Shown one piece after another: positions 1 through 8,344 of a DNA stretch of 64,000 bases (its first letter is position 1; each line of letters begins with the position of its first letter). The stretch comes from Paractinoplanes toevensis (GTDB taxonomy: Bacteria > Actinomycetota > Actinomycetes > Mycobacteriales > Micromonosporaceae). A program made the position numbers and the translations under genes. The stretch is taken from the NCBI RefSeq assembly GCF_018332695.1, contig NZ_BOQN01000058.1:57450-121449 (forward strand), read 5' to 3'. The notes below the pieces were generated by a model. The model saw nothing but the letters and a program-made list of their open reading frames with translations, made no database searches and had not been told where the DNA came from.

Positions 1-129
1 TTCGTGATAACGCTGGCCGCGGTGATAGGCCTGACCCGCTACGCCGAGCCCCAGCACCACCACGCCACGGCCCCGACCCGCCGCCCTGACCCGACAACGC
101 CCTTGCGCACCGCCGCCACCGGCCGCTGA
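1..129 (+). CDS. C-terminal end of a probable membrane protein (partial)
   Basis: The reading frame is open from the first base to TGA at 127-129 and gives the last 42 residues of a protein whose start lies outside the window. The visible part begins with a hydrophobic stretch (FVITLAAVIGLTRYAEP) that looks like a final membrane helix. A short, polar tail rich in His, Pro and Thr follows. This arrangement resembles the end of an MFS-type or similar transporter, but no family motif is visible, so the family is a guess. Nothing in the following 700 bases continues it. Confidence 0.4.
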   Translation, partial: FVITLAAVIGLTRYAEPQHHHATAPTRRPDPTTPLRTAATGR

Positions 130-130
130 C

Positions 131-305
131 GCGCCCCACCGGCCCGCCGCGCCGCCGCGCAGCGCCGCCCCGCCGCGCCCTAACGCCCCGCCGCGCCCAC
201 CCGGGGCCGGTCGCGCCCCACCGGGCCCGCCGCGCCCCACCCGGCCCGCCGCGCCCAGCCGTGGCCGGTCGCGCCCAGCGGTGGCCGGTCGCGCCCAGCC
301 GTCAC
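131..305. repeat. Degenerate GC-rich tandem repeats of about 20 bp
   Basis: The stretch is built from repeated cccgccgcgccc / ggccggtcgcgccc words. The clearest copies are two 20-bp units at 261-280 and 281-300 that differ at one base. A weaker related unit lies at 241-260 and looser versions extend back to about 131. The array lies directly downstream of the truncated first gene. It is probably slippage-generated intergenic sequence; hairpin formation by the GC-rich units is possible. Confidence 0.6.
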
Positions 306-827
306 CCTCGGCCCGCCGACAATGAGCGGATGCCTGGTCAGTTAGGGTGCCGGCCGGCTTCGCCGCCCGATCCATCCCCGCCATGCCCTCCCGCCGATCT
401 TGATGATTTGACGTCCGCTGCGCGCAGCAACTCGACACTCTCGCGAGAGTTCCAGCAGCAGCGGGCGGATATAGGCGGCATGTCGGTTCCTGGGCGGCCG
501 GAGTCTGCGTTGTGGGGGCCGGAAGCGGCGCCTTGCGCGATAGGCGCGTCGCGGGCTGTTGTTGCAGGTGGTCGCGCTGCTCGGTGGGGCGGGGTGGGCT
601 TGGCGGGGCGGGGATCGCCGTACCGGAGAAGGGTTTGATCTTTGGGATTGATCCTCCTGGGGCGTGCGGGCGTAATCGTGCATGAGAGCAGGGGGGCTGG
701 GTACATCTCGACCATGCCCATCAGGCGCTTATGTCCCGATTGACGGGAAGAGTGCGGGGAAAGACGGGGTGGGTCCTCGACGCGTGGAAATGCGAAGTGG
801 GGACGTCTTATGCACAATGGAGCGATC
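306..827. other. Intergenic stretch with no convincing gene
   Basis: About 520 bases between the repeat array and the first complete gene. Open frames exist on both strands, but they have the composition of random GC-rich frames and no recognisable domain. The last part should contain the promoter of the STAS/ATPase gene. I could not pick a convincing -10/-35 pair by eye. Confidence 0.5.
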
Positions 828-1568
828 ATGTCGAGCGACGTCCGGCACCGGGTGGACAGCGCCGGGCCGTTTCCGCTGGTTCGGCTGGCCGGGGTGCTCG
901 ATGCCGGGAGCGCGCCCAGCGTGCGGTCCGCGCTGCTGGACGTGCTGGCCGGGCAGCCTGAGGCGATCGTCGTCGACGTCGGTGAGCTCGAGGTGCTCGA
1001 CCGGGATGCCGTTGAGGTGTTGCGGGATCTGCATCGGGACACCGCGGACTGGCCGGCCGCCCGGCTCGTGCTCTGCAACCCGGGCGACCCGGTCGTCTGG
1101 CAGGCCGCCGAATGGCCGCTGCTGGCCGACCGGGAGAAGGCGTTCGCGCAGCTCGGGCCGCCTTCGGTCGATCATCGGGTGAGTATCGGCATGGAGCCTC
1201 TGGTCGGGGCGGCGCGGCGGTCGCGGGAGCTGATCAATGATGCCTGCACGCGGTGGGGTCTCGAGGAGGTCGCCGGGTCGGCCTGCATCGTGGTGACCGA
1301 GATGGTCAACAACGTGGTGCAGCACGCGCACACCTCGATGGTCGTGCTGCTGGCGCCGCATGACACGAGCGGGCTCAGCGTGGCTGTCCGGGACCGGTCG
1401 GGGACGATTCCGTCGTATACCGGAGCGCCCGCACCCACCTCCTACGGCGGCCGGGGCATGCTGCTGATCGATTCGGTGGCCAGCCGGTGGGGCAGCCTTC
1501 CGCTGTCCGACGGCAAGGTTGTGTGGGCGCTGCTCTCGGGGAGCATGACCGACCCGTTACGCGGGTAG
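828..1568 (+). CDS. STAS domain fused to an anti-sigma-factor-type ATPase domain
   Basis: A 246-residue protein. The first ~105 residues look like a STAS fold (anti-sigma-factor antagonist type), with the core VRLAGVLDAG...VVDVGELEVLD. The second half is an RsbW/SpoIIAB-like HATPase domain with the N-box EMVNNVVQHA and the glycine-rich GGRGMLLIDSVA segment. Such proteins act in partner-switching control of sigma factors, usually as separate polypeptides. Here the antagonist-like and kinase-like parts are in one chain. The ATG at 828 is preferred over one at 810 because GGAG lies just upstream of it. The typical phosphorylatable Ser of the antagonist is not obvious (LDRDAVEVL), so the STAS half may be structural or sensory. 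Confidence 0.75.
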   Translation: MSSDVRHRVDSAGPFPLVRLAGVLDAGSAPSVRSALLDVLAGQPEAIVVDVGELEVLDRDAVEVLRDLHRDTADWPAARLVLCNPGDPVVWQAAEWPLLADREKAFAQLGPPSVDHRVSIGMEPLVGAARRSRELINDACTRWGLEEVAGSACIVVTEMVNNVVQHAHTSMVVLLAPHDTSGLSVAVRDRSGTIPSYTGAPAPTSYGGRGMLLIDSVASRWGSLPLSDGKVVWALLSGSMTDPLRG

Positions 1569-1577
1569 ATTGCGACC

Positions 1578-2135
1578 ATGCGAGACAACGACTACCCGTC
1601 CGAGGTGTCCGACCCGGAAGCGTCCGGTCTTCCGGGGACGGCGGACGACGATTCCAACGCCTACGACTCCGTCGACAGCACCCGGTGGGCCGACGGCGCC
1701 GATCCGGCCGCGCTGCCCGGTGTCGGGCCCGGCGGGTCCAATCGGTTCGGCGACACGGCCGAGGAGGCGCGCGAGGGCGAGTCCCTCGACTACCGGCTCA
1801 GGCAGGAGACGCCGGACGTCGGCGCCGAAGATCCGCTGCCGGCCGCCCGCGACCCGTTCGACGAGACCGTCGACAGCTCCGAGCAGCGTGACTTCGACGC
1901 CGACGTGTGGGGTGCGAGCCCGACGTCGGACCCGAAGTCGCAGATCTCCCTCTACGACGACGGCCAGCTCGACGACGACAACCCGGAGTCGGTGGGCCGC
2001 CTGGTGGCGCCGGACGAGGGTTACGGCTTCGACGACGAGGCCGACAGCGTGGCGTACGACGCGGGTGCGGCCGGCGGCGGCGCGAGCGCCGAGGAGCTGG
2101 CCATGCACGAGACCAACGCCCCCGACTACGACTGA
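1578..2135 (+). CDS. DUF5709 family protein
   Basis: A 185-residue, very acidic and probably largely disordered protein. The N-terminus (MRDNDYPSEVSDPEASGLPG followed by a run of Asp) matches what I remember of the actinobacterial DUF5709 family. No membrane segment, signal peptide or catalytic motif is visible. The start lies 9 bases after the preceding stop without a clear ribosome-binding site, so it may be co-transcribed with the regulator upstream. Function unknown. Confidence 0.7.
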   Translation: MRDNDYPSEVSDPEASGLPGTADDDSNAYDSVDSTRWADGADPAALPGVGPGGSNRFGDTAEEAREGESLDYRLRQETPDVGAEDPLPAARDPFDETVDSSEQRDFDADVWGASPTSDPKSQISLYDDGQLDDDNPESVGRLVAPDEGYGFDDEADSVAYDAGAAGGGASAEELAMHETNAPDYD

Positions 2136-2139
2136 GAGC

Positions 2140-2775
2140 TCAGTCGATTCCCTGCTCGATCGCATAGCGGGTCAGCTCGACCCGGTTGTGCAGCTGAAGC
2201 TTGCCGAGCGTGTTCTGGACGTGGTTCTGCACGGTGCGGTGGCTGAGCACGAGACGCTCGGCGATCTGCCGGTAGGACAGGCCTTTCGCGACCAGCCGCA
2301 GCACCTCGGTCTCACGCTCGGTGAGCTTCGGCGCGGTTTCTTCCGGCTTTTCCTGGGAGAGCCGGCGGAACTCCCCGAGCACGAGGCCGGCCAGGCCGGG
2401 CGTGAAGACCGTGTCGCCGGCCGCCGTCCGCTCCACCGCGTCCACGAAATCCGACAGCGCCGCCGATTTCAGTAAGTATCCGTTCGCGCCGGCCTTCATC
2501 GCGTCGAGCACGTCCTGCTGCTCGCCGCTGGCCGACAGCATCAGGATGCGCACGGCCGGAAGCTCGGTCCGCAGCCCGTTGATCACCTCGACGCCCGAGA
2601 CATCGGGCAGTTGCAGGTCGAGGATCACCACGTCGGGGCGGGCCGCGGCGGCGATCCGCACCGCCTGCCGCCCCTCGCCGGTGGTCGCGACCACCTCGTA
2701 GCCGGCCGCGGCGAGATCGCGGCTCACTCCCTCGCGCCACATCGGGTGGTCATCCACCACCATCACCCGGACCAT
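2140..2775 (-). CDS. NarL/FixJ-type response regulator
   Basis: A 211-residue two-domain regulator. The receiver domain (about 1-120) has the acidic pair D8/D9, the probable phosphoacceptor D53 (VVILDLQLPDVSG) and the conserved Lys in GYLLKSA. A LuxR-type helix-turn-helix (about 148-205) shows LTERETEVLRLVAKGLS and HRTVQNHVQNTLGKL. It lies downstream of the sensor kinase and its ATG overlaps the kinase stop by one base (TGATG), so the two are translationally coupled and form a two-component pair. The target genes cannot be read from the sequence. Confidence 0.93.
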   Translation of the reverse strand: MVRVMVVDDHPMWREGVSRDLAAAGYEVVATTGEGRQAVRIAAAARPDVVILDLQLPDVSGVEVINGLRTELPAVRILMLSASGEQQDVLDAMKAGANGYLLKSAALSDFVDAVERTAAGDTVFTPGLAGLVLGEFRRLSQEKPEETAPKLTERETEVLRLVAKGLSYRQIAERLVLSHRTVQNHVQNTLGKLQLHNRVELTRYAIEQGID

Positions 2776-3887
2776 CAGGTCAGCCTAGTCACCGTTATCT
2801 CCACCTCGGTGCCCTGGCCGGGGGCTGAAACGATGGTGACCGTGCCGCCCAGGTCGGTGATGCGGCCGCGGATCGACTGGGCCACGCCGAGCCGGCCCTG
2901 CGCCTCGGCCTGCACCAGGCGGTCGGGTTCGATGCCGCAGCCGTCGTCGCGCACGGTCACCACCACCTCGTCCGGCGTGTCCTCCACCAGGATGTAGACC
3001 TTGGTGCCGGGGTCGCAGTGCCGTTCCACGTTGTCCAGGGCCGCGGCCACGGCCGCGGCGATCTCCCGGGCCGTCCCGGCGGGCAGCCGGACCGGTTCGG
3101 CCGGGCCGGAGATGGTCACGTCGGGTGACTCGCGCGCACCCAGGAGGGTCATCAGGTCGGCGCCGTCCACGATCGGCACCGACCGGGCGGCGACCAGGCT
3201 GCGCAGTTTCGCCTCCTGCTGCCCGGCCAGCCGGGCCAGCTCGCCGGCCTCCCCGTCGAGCCCGGCCCCGCGCCGTTTCACCAGCGCCAGCACCTGCAGC
3301 ACGGAGTCGTGGATGTCCCGGGCGAGCCGCTCCCGCTCCCGGGTGGCCGCCTCCAGCTCGATGGCGCGTTGCAGCCGTTCCTGGGCGACCTCGGCGATCC
3401 GCACGAGATAGCCGACCGCGATGGCTGCCAGCAGCATCAGCACCGAGCCGGTGAGCGCGGCCTGGTCCCAGTGGGCGCGCACGGTCAGGTCGGTGACCCC
3501 CATGGCCAGCGCGGCGGCGATCCCGCCACGGCGGCCGCCGGCCACCGCCCAGGCCAGCACCGGCGCCACGTGCCAGGCGACGGCGAGGGTGGGCTTGCCC
3601 TCCTCGAGCGCGATCCGGCCGACGACCCCCACGCTGGCGGCCAGGGCCGCCGCGGTGATCAGGAGGTCGGCGACCAGGAGGAGCGGGCGGCGGCGGGCCG
3701 GGTTGGCATAGGCGTAGGTCGTGAAAGCCGTCCAGCCGAGCATGACCGCCAGCACCGGCCAGGCGAGGACCGGTCGCGCGTAGTGGGCGACGTTGTTGAT
3801 CACGAGGATCGTCGCGTACGTCAGTGCCGCGATCCGGTACACCGCGATGGCCCGCCACAGCGGTGCCTGAAAGCCGCTGTCCCGCAT
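2775..3887 (-). CDS. MacS-type membrane sensor histidine kinase
   Basis: A 370-residue kinase with about five or six hydrophobic N-terminal segments, a short coiled linker, a HisKA_3 dimerisation region with RLARDIHDSVLQ (H193 the probable phosphorylated His), and a C-terminal HATPase domain ending in GRLGVAQSIRGRI and GTEVEITVTRLT. The N-terminus (GFQAPLWRAIAVYRIAAL) matches the actinobacterial MacS family. The ATG at 3887 is chosen because GGAAAGG lies about nine bases upstream; frames starting at 3905 or 3908 would bury that site. It is transcribed before, and overlaps, its response regulator. The signal sensed is unknown. Confidence 0.88.
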   Translation of the reverse strand: MRDSGFQAPLWRAIAVYRIAALTYATILVINNVAHYARPVLAWPVLAVMLGWTAFTTYAYANPARRRPLLLVADLLITAAALAASVGVVGRIALEEGKPTLAVAWHVAPVLAWAVAGGRRGGIAAALAMGVTDLTVRAHWDQAALTGSVLMLLAAIAVGYLVRIAEVAQERLQRAIELEAATRERERLARDIHDSVLQVLALVKRRGAGLDGEAGELARLAGQQEAKLRSLVAARSVPIVDGADLMTLLGARESPDVTISGPAEPVRLPAGTAREIAAAVAAALDNVERHCDPGTKVYILVEDTPDEVVVTVRDDGCGIEPDRLVQAEAQGRLGVAQSIRGRITDLGGTVTIVSAPGQGTEVEITVTRLT

Positions 3888-3991
3888 GCGCCGACCTTTC
3901 CACATCACACCGACCGGGCGAGCCCCGCCCTGCGGAAAGATCGGACGTCGCCTACGGTCGAGACATCAGCACCGAGGTTCTGCTCACCGAG

Positions 3992-4369
3992 ATGTTCGAC
4001 CGCAGCTCGATCACCGCGCTGCGGCACGCCGTCGCGTCCCGCGCCGCCGACGCCGGCCTGGGTGGCGACCGGCTCGACGACTTCGTGGTGGCCGTCAATG
4101 AGCTGTTGACCAACGCGGTCCGGCACGGCGGCGGTCTGGGCCGGGTCGCGCTGTGGTGCGCCGACGACGCGGTGGTGTGCGAGGTCAGCGACACGGGGCT
4201 GGGCCTGACCGACCCGGTGCCGGAAAAGCCGGTGCGACCTGCGACGACTCAACCGGGTGGCTGGGGTCTCTGGCTGGCCGAGGAGTTGACCGATACCTTT
4301 CAGTTGATCACGGGCGCCGGTGGGACGACGGTTCGGGTTTCCAGTCGGGTTTCCTTAAGGGAGTCTTAA
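3992..4369 (+). CDS. RsbW-like anti-sigma regulatory ATPase
   Basis: A single-domain GHKL ATPase of the HATPase_c_2 type. The N-box is FVVAVNELLTNAVRHGG, followed by VCEVSDTGLGL and GGWGLWLAEELTD. Proteins of this kind phosphorylate anti-sigma-factor antagonists or act as free regulators in actinobacteria. The start is uncertain. The homologous region seems to begin about nine codons earlier (ISTEVLLTE, from 3965), where there is no ATG or GTG. The ATG at 3992 is the first standard start inside the domain, and another at 3824 would run back into the divergent kinase gene. Confidence 0.75.
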   Translation: MFDRSSITALRHAVASRAADAGLGGDRLDDFVVAVNELLTNAVRHGGGLGRVALWCADDAVVCEVSDTGLGLTDPVPEKPVRPATTQPGGWGLWLAEELTDTFQLITGAGGTTVRVSSRVSLRES

Positions 4370-4443
4370 AACTGCTGCCCCGATCTTGCGGGATCGGGCT
4401 CGTGTCAACAAAGTCGTGCCTGCTGTTACCTGAAGGGGAGTTC

Positions 4444-5442
4444 ATGGTGCACGAGGCACGTCATCGGTCCAGTACGCCGGCGTGGATGTCCCGGCCGAGG
4501 ACCGTGGCGGTTCTGGCGGTGGCTGCCGCGGGTCTGATGGCGGCCGTCTGGCTGCCCTCGCAGAACGACGTGGCCTCGGCCGACACGCACCACCGCAACC
4601 CCGCGCGCTACGGCCGGAGCTCGTTCTCCGACGACTTCACCAGCGGCGGCCTGGACATGTCGAAGTGGGCGCTGCTCAAGAACAACGGCACCCCGGTCGG
4701 CGACGGCGCCTCGATCTCCGACGGCGAGGCCCAGGTCACCCGGGTCCTGCGGTCGAAGCAGACGTTCACCGACGCGTTCGGGCACGCCGAGGCGCGGATC
4801 AAGGTGCAGCGCAGGAACGGCGTGTGGCGGGCGTTCTCGCTGCTGGACGCGGACGGCCGGGTGCCACAGGGCACGATCGAGACGATCGAGGGCGGCATCG
4901 ACCCGACGTCCGGGCGCAACTTCCACACGTACGCCCTGGACTGGTCGCCGGAAGAAGTGGTCTGGACCGTCGACGGCAAGCCGAGCCTCCGGCTGGTGCG
5001 GCAGGACGACGGCGGGCCGTTGACGCTGGTGCTCAACCTGGCCAGCGACGGAGATTCGGCCGGGCGCATGGAGATCGACTTCGTGCAGGTCTTCACGTCG
5101 CCGAGCGGGCCGCCCACGGCTTCGCCGTCGGGGGAACCGACGACCGAGCCGACGACCGAGCCGACGAGCCCGCCGACCGAGCCGACCGCCGAGCCGACGA
5201 CCCCGCCGAGCACTGAGCCGACGCCGACGCCGCCGACCGAGCCGACCACACCGCCGGCCACCACGACGCCGCCTCCGCCGGCCGAGACCACCCCGGCCGC
5301 CGCCGAGTGGGCCACGTTCACCAAGTACTCGGTCGGCGACCTGGTCCTCTTCGAGGGCGTGACCTACCGAGTGCTCGAGGCGCACACCTCGCTGCCCGGC
5401 TGGGAGCCCACGAAGCTGCCCAATCTCTTCGAAAAGGTGTAA
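4444..5442 (+). CDS. Secreted GH16-like protein with altered catalytic motif and C-terminal CBM5/12
   Basis: A 332-residue exported protein. After a signal peptide (about 15-47), residues 60-218 resemble a GH16 jelly-roll, with GHAEARIKV, FHTYALDWSPEEVVWTVDG and EIDFVQVF. The GH16 catalytic signature E-x-D-x-x-E is replaced at 143-149 by GTIETIE: the nucleophile position is Thr and the Asp is Glu. Hydrolysis is therefore doubtful. A Pro/Thr/Glu linker (about 219-287) leads to a 44-residue module (289-332; WATFTKYSVGDLVLFEGVTY, GWEP) typical of chitin-binding CBM5/12. The start at 4444 has AAGGGGAG just upstream. The intact GH16 enzyme lies directly downstream. A binding or targeting role is my inference. 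Confidence 0.85.
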   Translation: MVHEARHRSSTPAWMSRPRTVAVLAVAAAGLMAAVWLPSQNDVASADTHHRNPARYGRSSFSDDFTSGGLDMSKWALLKNNGTPVGDGASISDGEAQVTRVLRSKQTFTDAFGHAEARIKVQRRNGVWRAFSLLDADGRVPQGTIETIEGGIDPTSGRNFHTYALDWSPEEVVWTVDGKPSLRLVRQDDGGPLTLVLNLASDGDSAGRMEIDFVQVFTSPSGPPTASPSGEPTTEPTTEPTSPPTEPTAEPTTPPSTEPTPTPPTEPTTPPATTTPPPPAETTPAAAEWATFTKYSVGDLVLFEGVTYRVLEAHTSLPGWEPTKLPNLFEKV

Positions 5443-5538
5443 CTAGGGGCCGATTCCGCCGAAGCGGCTTGACCGACGACCGTCTATCTATAAAGACTGT
5501 TGCCGGTAACGCACGCCTCTTCCCCGGAGGAATCCCCC

Positions 5539-6774
5539 ATGCGTAAGACCCGTTTCCTTCTCGCCGCGGCCGTGGTCGCGACGACACTCACCGCCGGTCT
5601 GTGGGCCGGCACCCGCAACGACACCGCCGAAGCCGCGGTCGGCCCGGTTACCTGGTCGGACGAGTTCAACGGCGCGGCCAACACCCCGGTCGACTCGTCG
5701 AAGTGGAAGTTCGACATCGGCGGCAGCGGCTGGGGCAACAACGAGCAGGAGTACTACACCAACTCGACCAGCAATGTCCGCCAGGACGGCGCCGGCCACC
5801 TGGCGATCACCGCCCGTAAGGAGAACCCGGCGAACTACCAGTGCCACTACGGCACCTGTCAGTACACATCGGGCCGCATCCTGACCGCGGACAAGTTCTC
5901 GCAGACCTACGGCCGGTTCGAGGCCAGCATCAAGATCCCGAAGGGTCAGGGCATCTGGCCGGCGTTCTGGATGCTGGGCGGCAACAACTGGCCCACCACC
6001 GGCGAGATCGACATCATGGAGAACGTCGGCAACGCGCCGAACACGGTCTACGGCACGGTGCACGGGCCCGGTTACTCCGGCGCGGGTGGCGTCGGCGGCA
6101 ACCGGACGATCGGCTCGGCACTCGGCGACGCCTTCCACACGTACGCGGTGGATTGGTCTCCGAATCTGATCGTCTGGTATTTGGACGGTTCCGAGTACTT
6201 CCGGGTCACGCCGTCGAACGTCAGCGGCAACTGGGTCTTCGACCACAACTTCTTCATGATCCTGAACGTCGCGGTCGGCGGCTACTGGCCCGGTTACCCG
6301 GACGCCAGCACGGTGTTCCCGCAGACCATGCTGGTCGACTACGTCCGCGTCTCGGCGTGGAACAACGACAACGGCGGCGGCGGTACGGGCACCGGTAACG
6401 CGCTGAAGAGCAACTTCAGCGGCCGGTGCATCGACATCCCGGGGGCCAACCCGGTCGACGGTGCCCGCCTGCAGACGTACGACTGCAACGGCACCGCCGC
6501 CCAGAAGTGGACCGCCAACAGCGACGGCACCCTGCGGTCGATGGGCAAGTGCATGGACCCGGCCGGCGGTGCGCTGACCAACGGCACCCCGATCCAACTG
6601 GTGACCTGCAACGGCAACCCGGTGCAGCGGTTCACCCTGTCGGCGGCGGGTGACCTGGTCAACGTGTCGGCCAACAGGTGTGTCGACATCAAGGACCGGA
6701 ACAGCGCGAACGGCGCGACCCTGCAACTGTGGGACTGCACCGGCGCGACCAACCAGAAGTGGACCAAGGCCTGA
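5539..6774 (+). CDS. Secreted GH16 endo-1,3-beta-glucanase with ricin-type lectin domain
   Basis: A 411-residue secreted enzyme. It has a signal peptide (about 1-33), then a GH16 domain (about 36-283) with the complete catalytic motif GEIDIMEN (E156, D158, E161) and aromatic cleft residues (GIWPAFWML). A Gly-rich linker is followed by a ricin-B/CBM13 domain (about 290-411) with repeated QxW motifs (AAQKWT, NQKWTKA). It should hydrolyse laminarin-type beta-1,3-glucans of fungal or plant cell walls. GGAGG lies eight bases before the ATG. It ends at a shared hairpin facing the chitosanase gene. Confidence 0.93.
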   Translation: MRKTRFLLAAAVVATTLTAGLWAGTRNDTAEAAVGPVTWSDEFNGAANTPVDSSKWKFDIGGSGWGNNEQEYYTNSTSNVRQDGAGHLAITARKENPANYQCHYGTCQYTSGRILTADKFSQTYGRFEASIKIPKGQGIWPAFWMLGGNNWPTTGEIDIMENVGNAPNTVYGTVHGPGYSGAGGVGGNRTIGSALGDAFHTYAVDWSPNLIVWYLDGSEYFRVTPSNVSGNWVFDHNFFMILNVAVGGYWPGYPDASTVFPQTMLVDYVRVSAWNNDNGGGGTGTGNALKSNFSGRCIDIPGANPVDGARLQTYDCNGTAAQKWTANSDGTLRSMGKCMDPAGGALTNGTPIQLVTCNGNPVQRFTLSAAGDLVNVSANRCVDIKDRNSANGATLQLWDCTGATNQKWTKA

Positions 6775-6781
6775 TCGCTGC

Positions 6782-6812
6782 GATCGCCGCCGGCTTCTAG
6801 TCGGCGGCGATC
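6782..6812. terminator. Hairpin between converging glucanase and chitosanase genes
   Basis: Perfect 11-bp arms at 6782-6792 and 6802-6812 with a 9-base loop. The right arm and part of the loop form the last codons of the leftward chitosanase gene. No T-tract is seen, as is common in high-GC actinobacteria. It could stop transcription from both sides. Confidence 0.65.
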
Positions 6813-8035
6813 CGGTACGCGTCGCCGTAGACCCGCCAGTTCAGCGGGCCCACCAGATCGAGGTTGCTGCGCTTGAGGAACTGCCGCTGGGCGGTGTCGA
6901 CCCGGGTGGTGTCGCGATGCGCCTCCTCGGTGCGCATCTCGTCGGTCCGCGCGTCGAGGAACGCGTTCAGGTAGGTGATCTCGTCACCGCCCAGCTCCGG
7001 CGCCTGGCTCTCGCGCAGCGCCGCGGCCCGGATGCCGCGCAGCCCGGAGACCCCGTGCATGACCGCCGCGTCGAAGTAGGCGAACTGGCCGAGCGCGCGC
7101 AGCCCGTCGGCGTGGGCCAGGCGCATGGCCGGTTCGAAGTACATCCAGTCCCGCTCGTCCTCCTGCACCTTCTGGAAGATCGGGTCGCGGGCGGCCTGCT
7201 TCCAGGCGGCGGTGAAGCCCGGGTCGAGCCCGGCGTGTGAGTCCGAGCCGTCGACCGTGCGCAGCGCCGGAAGGTACGCCGACAGCACGTTGCCGGGCTT
7301 GCGGCGGGTGTACTCGTTGACCACTTCCAGCATGTCCGACGTGCCCGAGCAGAAGCCGACGATGCCGGCCGTGTAGCCGCGCCCGTCGCCGAGGTCCTCG
7401 ATGTAGGCGTACTGCTCGCGCCAGCTCAGCGTGGAGTTCTCGGCGCTGGAGATCAGCTCGAGCGCGGTCTCCTTCTTCCGGCCGTCGTCCAGGCCGGCCG
7501 CCAGCGAGCCGCTCGCCGGGGTCACCGCGCGCAGCGGAGTGGCCTTCGGCCCGTACGCCTTGACCTCGAAGAGCGAGTAACCGCCCCGGTCGCGCCCGCG
7601 CTGGGTGGCCAGCACCCGGACGTACCGCCCGGAGCCGTCGAGCCGTTTCAGGTCGTCGGTGCCGCCGTCACCGGAGCGGGTGACGTAGACGTCGTTCCAG
7701 TTGGCACCGTCCACCGAGGTCTGCACGCGGTACGACTTCGCGTACGTCCGGTCCCACTTCAGCCGCACCCGATCGACCGCCTGCACCGCCCCGAGGTCGA
7801 CCCGCACCCACTGGGTGCCCGGACCGTCGGTGCTGGCCCAGCGGGTGGACGAGTCGGCGTCGGTGGCCTTCCCGGCCACCCAGGCCGCGCCCCGGACCGA
7901 GGAGGCGATCGCGGCCCGGTCGCGGGAGATCAGGACGTCGTTGTTGGCGCTCGCGGCGACCGAGATCCCGAGCGGCACGCACAGCACGACCGCGATGCCT
8001 CCGCCGAGCGCGAGCGTCCTCCGGCGTATCCGCAT
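6797..8035 (-). CDS. Secreted GH46 chitosanase with N-terminal F5/8-type C (CBM32-like) domain
   Basis: A 412-residue exported enzyme. Residues 1-31 are a signal peptide with an Arg-rich start. Residues about 33-162 are a discoidin-like F5/8 type C sugar-binding domain (STRWAS, GTQWVRVDLG, RYVRVLATQRG). Residues about 180-412 are a GH46 chitosanase with SSAENSTLSWREQYAYIED and GDGRGYTAGIVGFCSG. By comparison with the Streptomyces N174 enzyme, E199 and D217 are the likely catalytic acid and base. It cleaves chitosan. Together with the neighbouring glucanase it suggests attack on fungal walls. Confidence 0.92.
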   Translation of the reverse strand: MRIRRRTLALGGGIAVVLCVPLGISVAASANNDVLISRDRAAIASSVRGAAWVAGKATDADSSTRWASTDGPGTQWVRVDLGAVQAVDRVRLKWDRTYAKSYRVQTSVDGANWNDVYVTRSGDGGTDDLKRLDGSGRYVRVLATQRGRDRGGYSLFEVKAYGPKATPLRAVTPASGSLAAGLDDGRKKETALELISSAENSTLSWREQYAYIEDLGDGRGYTAGIVGFCSGTSDMLEVVNEYTRRKPGNVLSAYLPALRTVDGSDSHAGLDPGFTAAWKQAARDPIFQKVQEDERDWMYFEPAMRLAHADGLRALGQFAYFDAAVMHGVSGLRGIRAAALRESQAPELGGDEITYLNAFLDARTDEMRTEEAHRDTTRVDTAQRQFLKRSNLDLVGPLNWRVYGDAYRIAAD

Positions 8036-8086
8036 CCTTCAACGCTAGGTCGGGCTCGCGGCCGACCGCCGCCTCTTTGCCGAAAA

Positions 8087-8344
8087 TCAGCCCTTCTTCC
8101 GCCGCCCCCGGGCGATCAGGACGATCGCCAGCACGATTCCGGCGACCACCAGCAGGCAGCACAGGCCGCCGAGGAAACCGAAGAAACCGAACCCGCTGCG
8201 CCGCCGGCGGTACTTCGCCGCCTCGATCGCCACATCGGCCACACCATTGCTCGCGGCCCACGCGTGCACCGGAACCACCAGCGTGAGCACCGCACCGGTC
8301 ACCGCCGCGGCGGCCCGGGACCACCATTTCACTACTGCAGACAT
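8087..8344 (-). CDS. Small membrane protein
   Basis: An 85-residue protein with an N-terminal signal-like hydrophobic segment (about 10-31, ending near HAWAASNG). A short basic stretch (KYRRRRSG) follows, then a second strong membrane helix (GGLCCLLVVAGIVLAIVLIA) and a basic tail (RGRRKKG). This topology places the middle part outside or at the membrane with a cytoplasmic tail. An ATG three codons earlier (8353) is also possible. I do not recognise the family. It lies between the chitosanase and malQ and reads away from malQ. Confidence 0.65.
   Translation of the reverse strand: MSAVVKWWSRAAAAVTGAVLTLVVPVHAWAASNGVADVAIEAAKYRRRRSGFGFFGFLGGLCCLLVVAGIVLAIVLIARGRRKKG

Noticed and set aside
338..1078. 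A 246-codon minus-strand frame across the intergenic region and the STAS domain
   Set aside because: Ser/Arg/Pro-rich with no motif, and it runs antisense into a clear gene. Codon pattern is that of a shadow frame.
2775..3903. Long open frames overlapping the sensor kinase in other frames
   Set aside because: They consist of Arg/Gly/Pro-rich low-complexity sequence. The kinase frame has the H-box and ATPase motifs.
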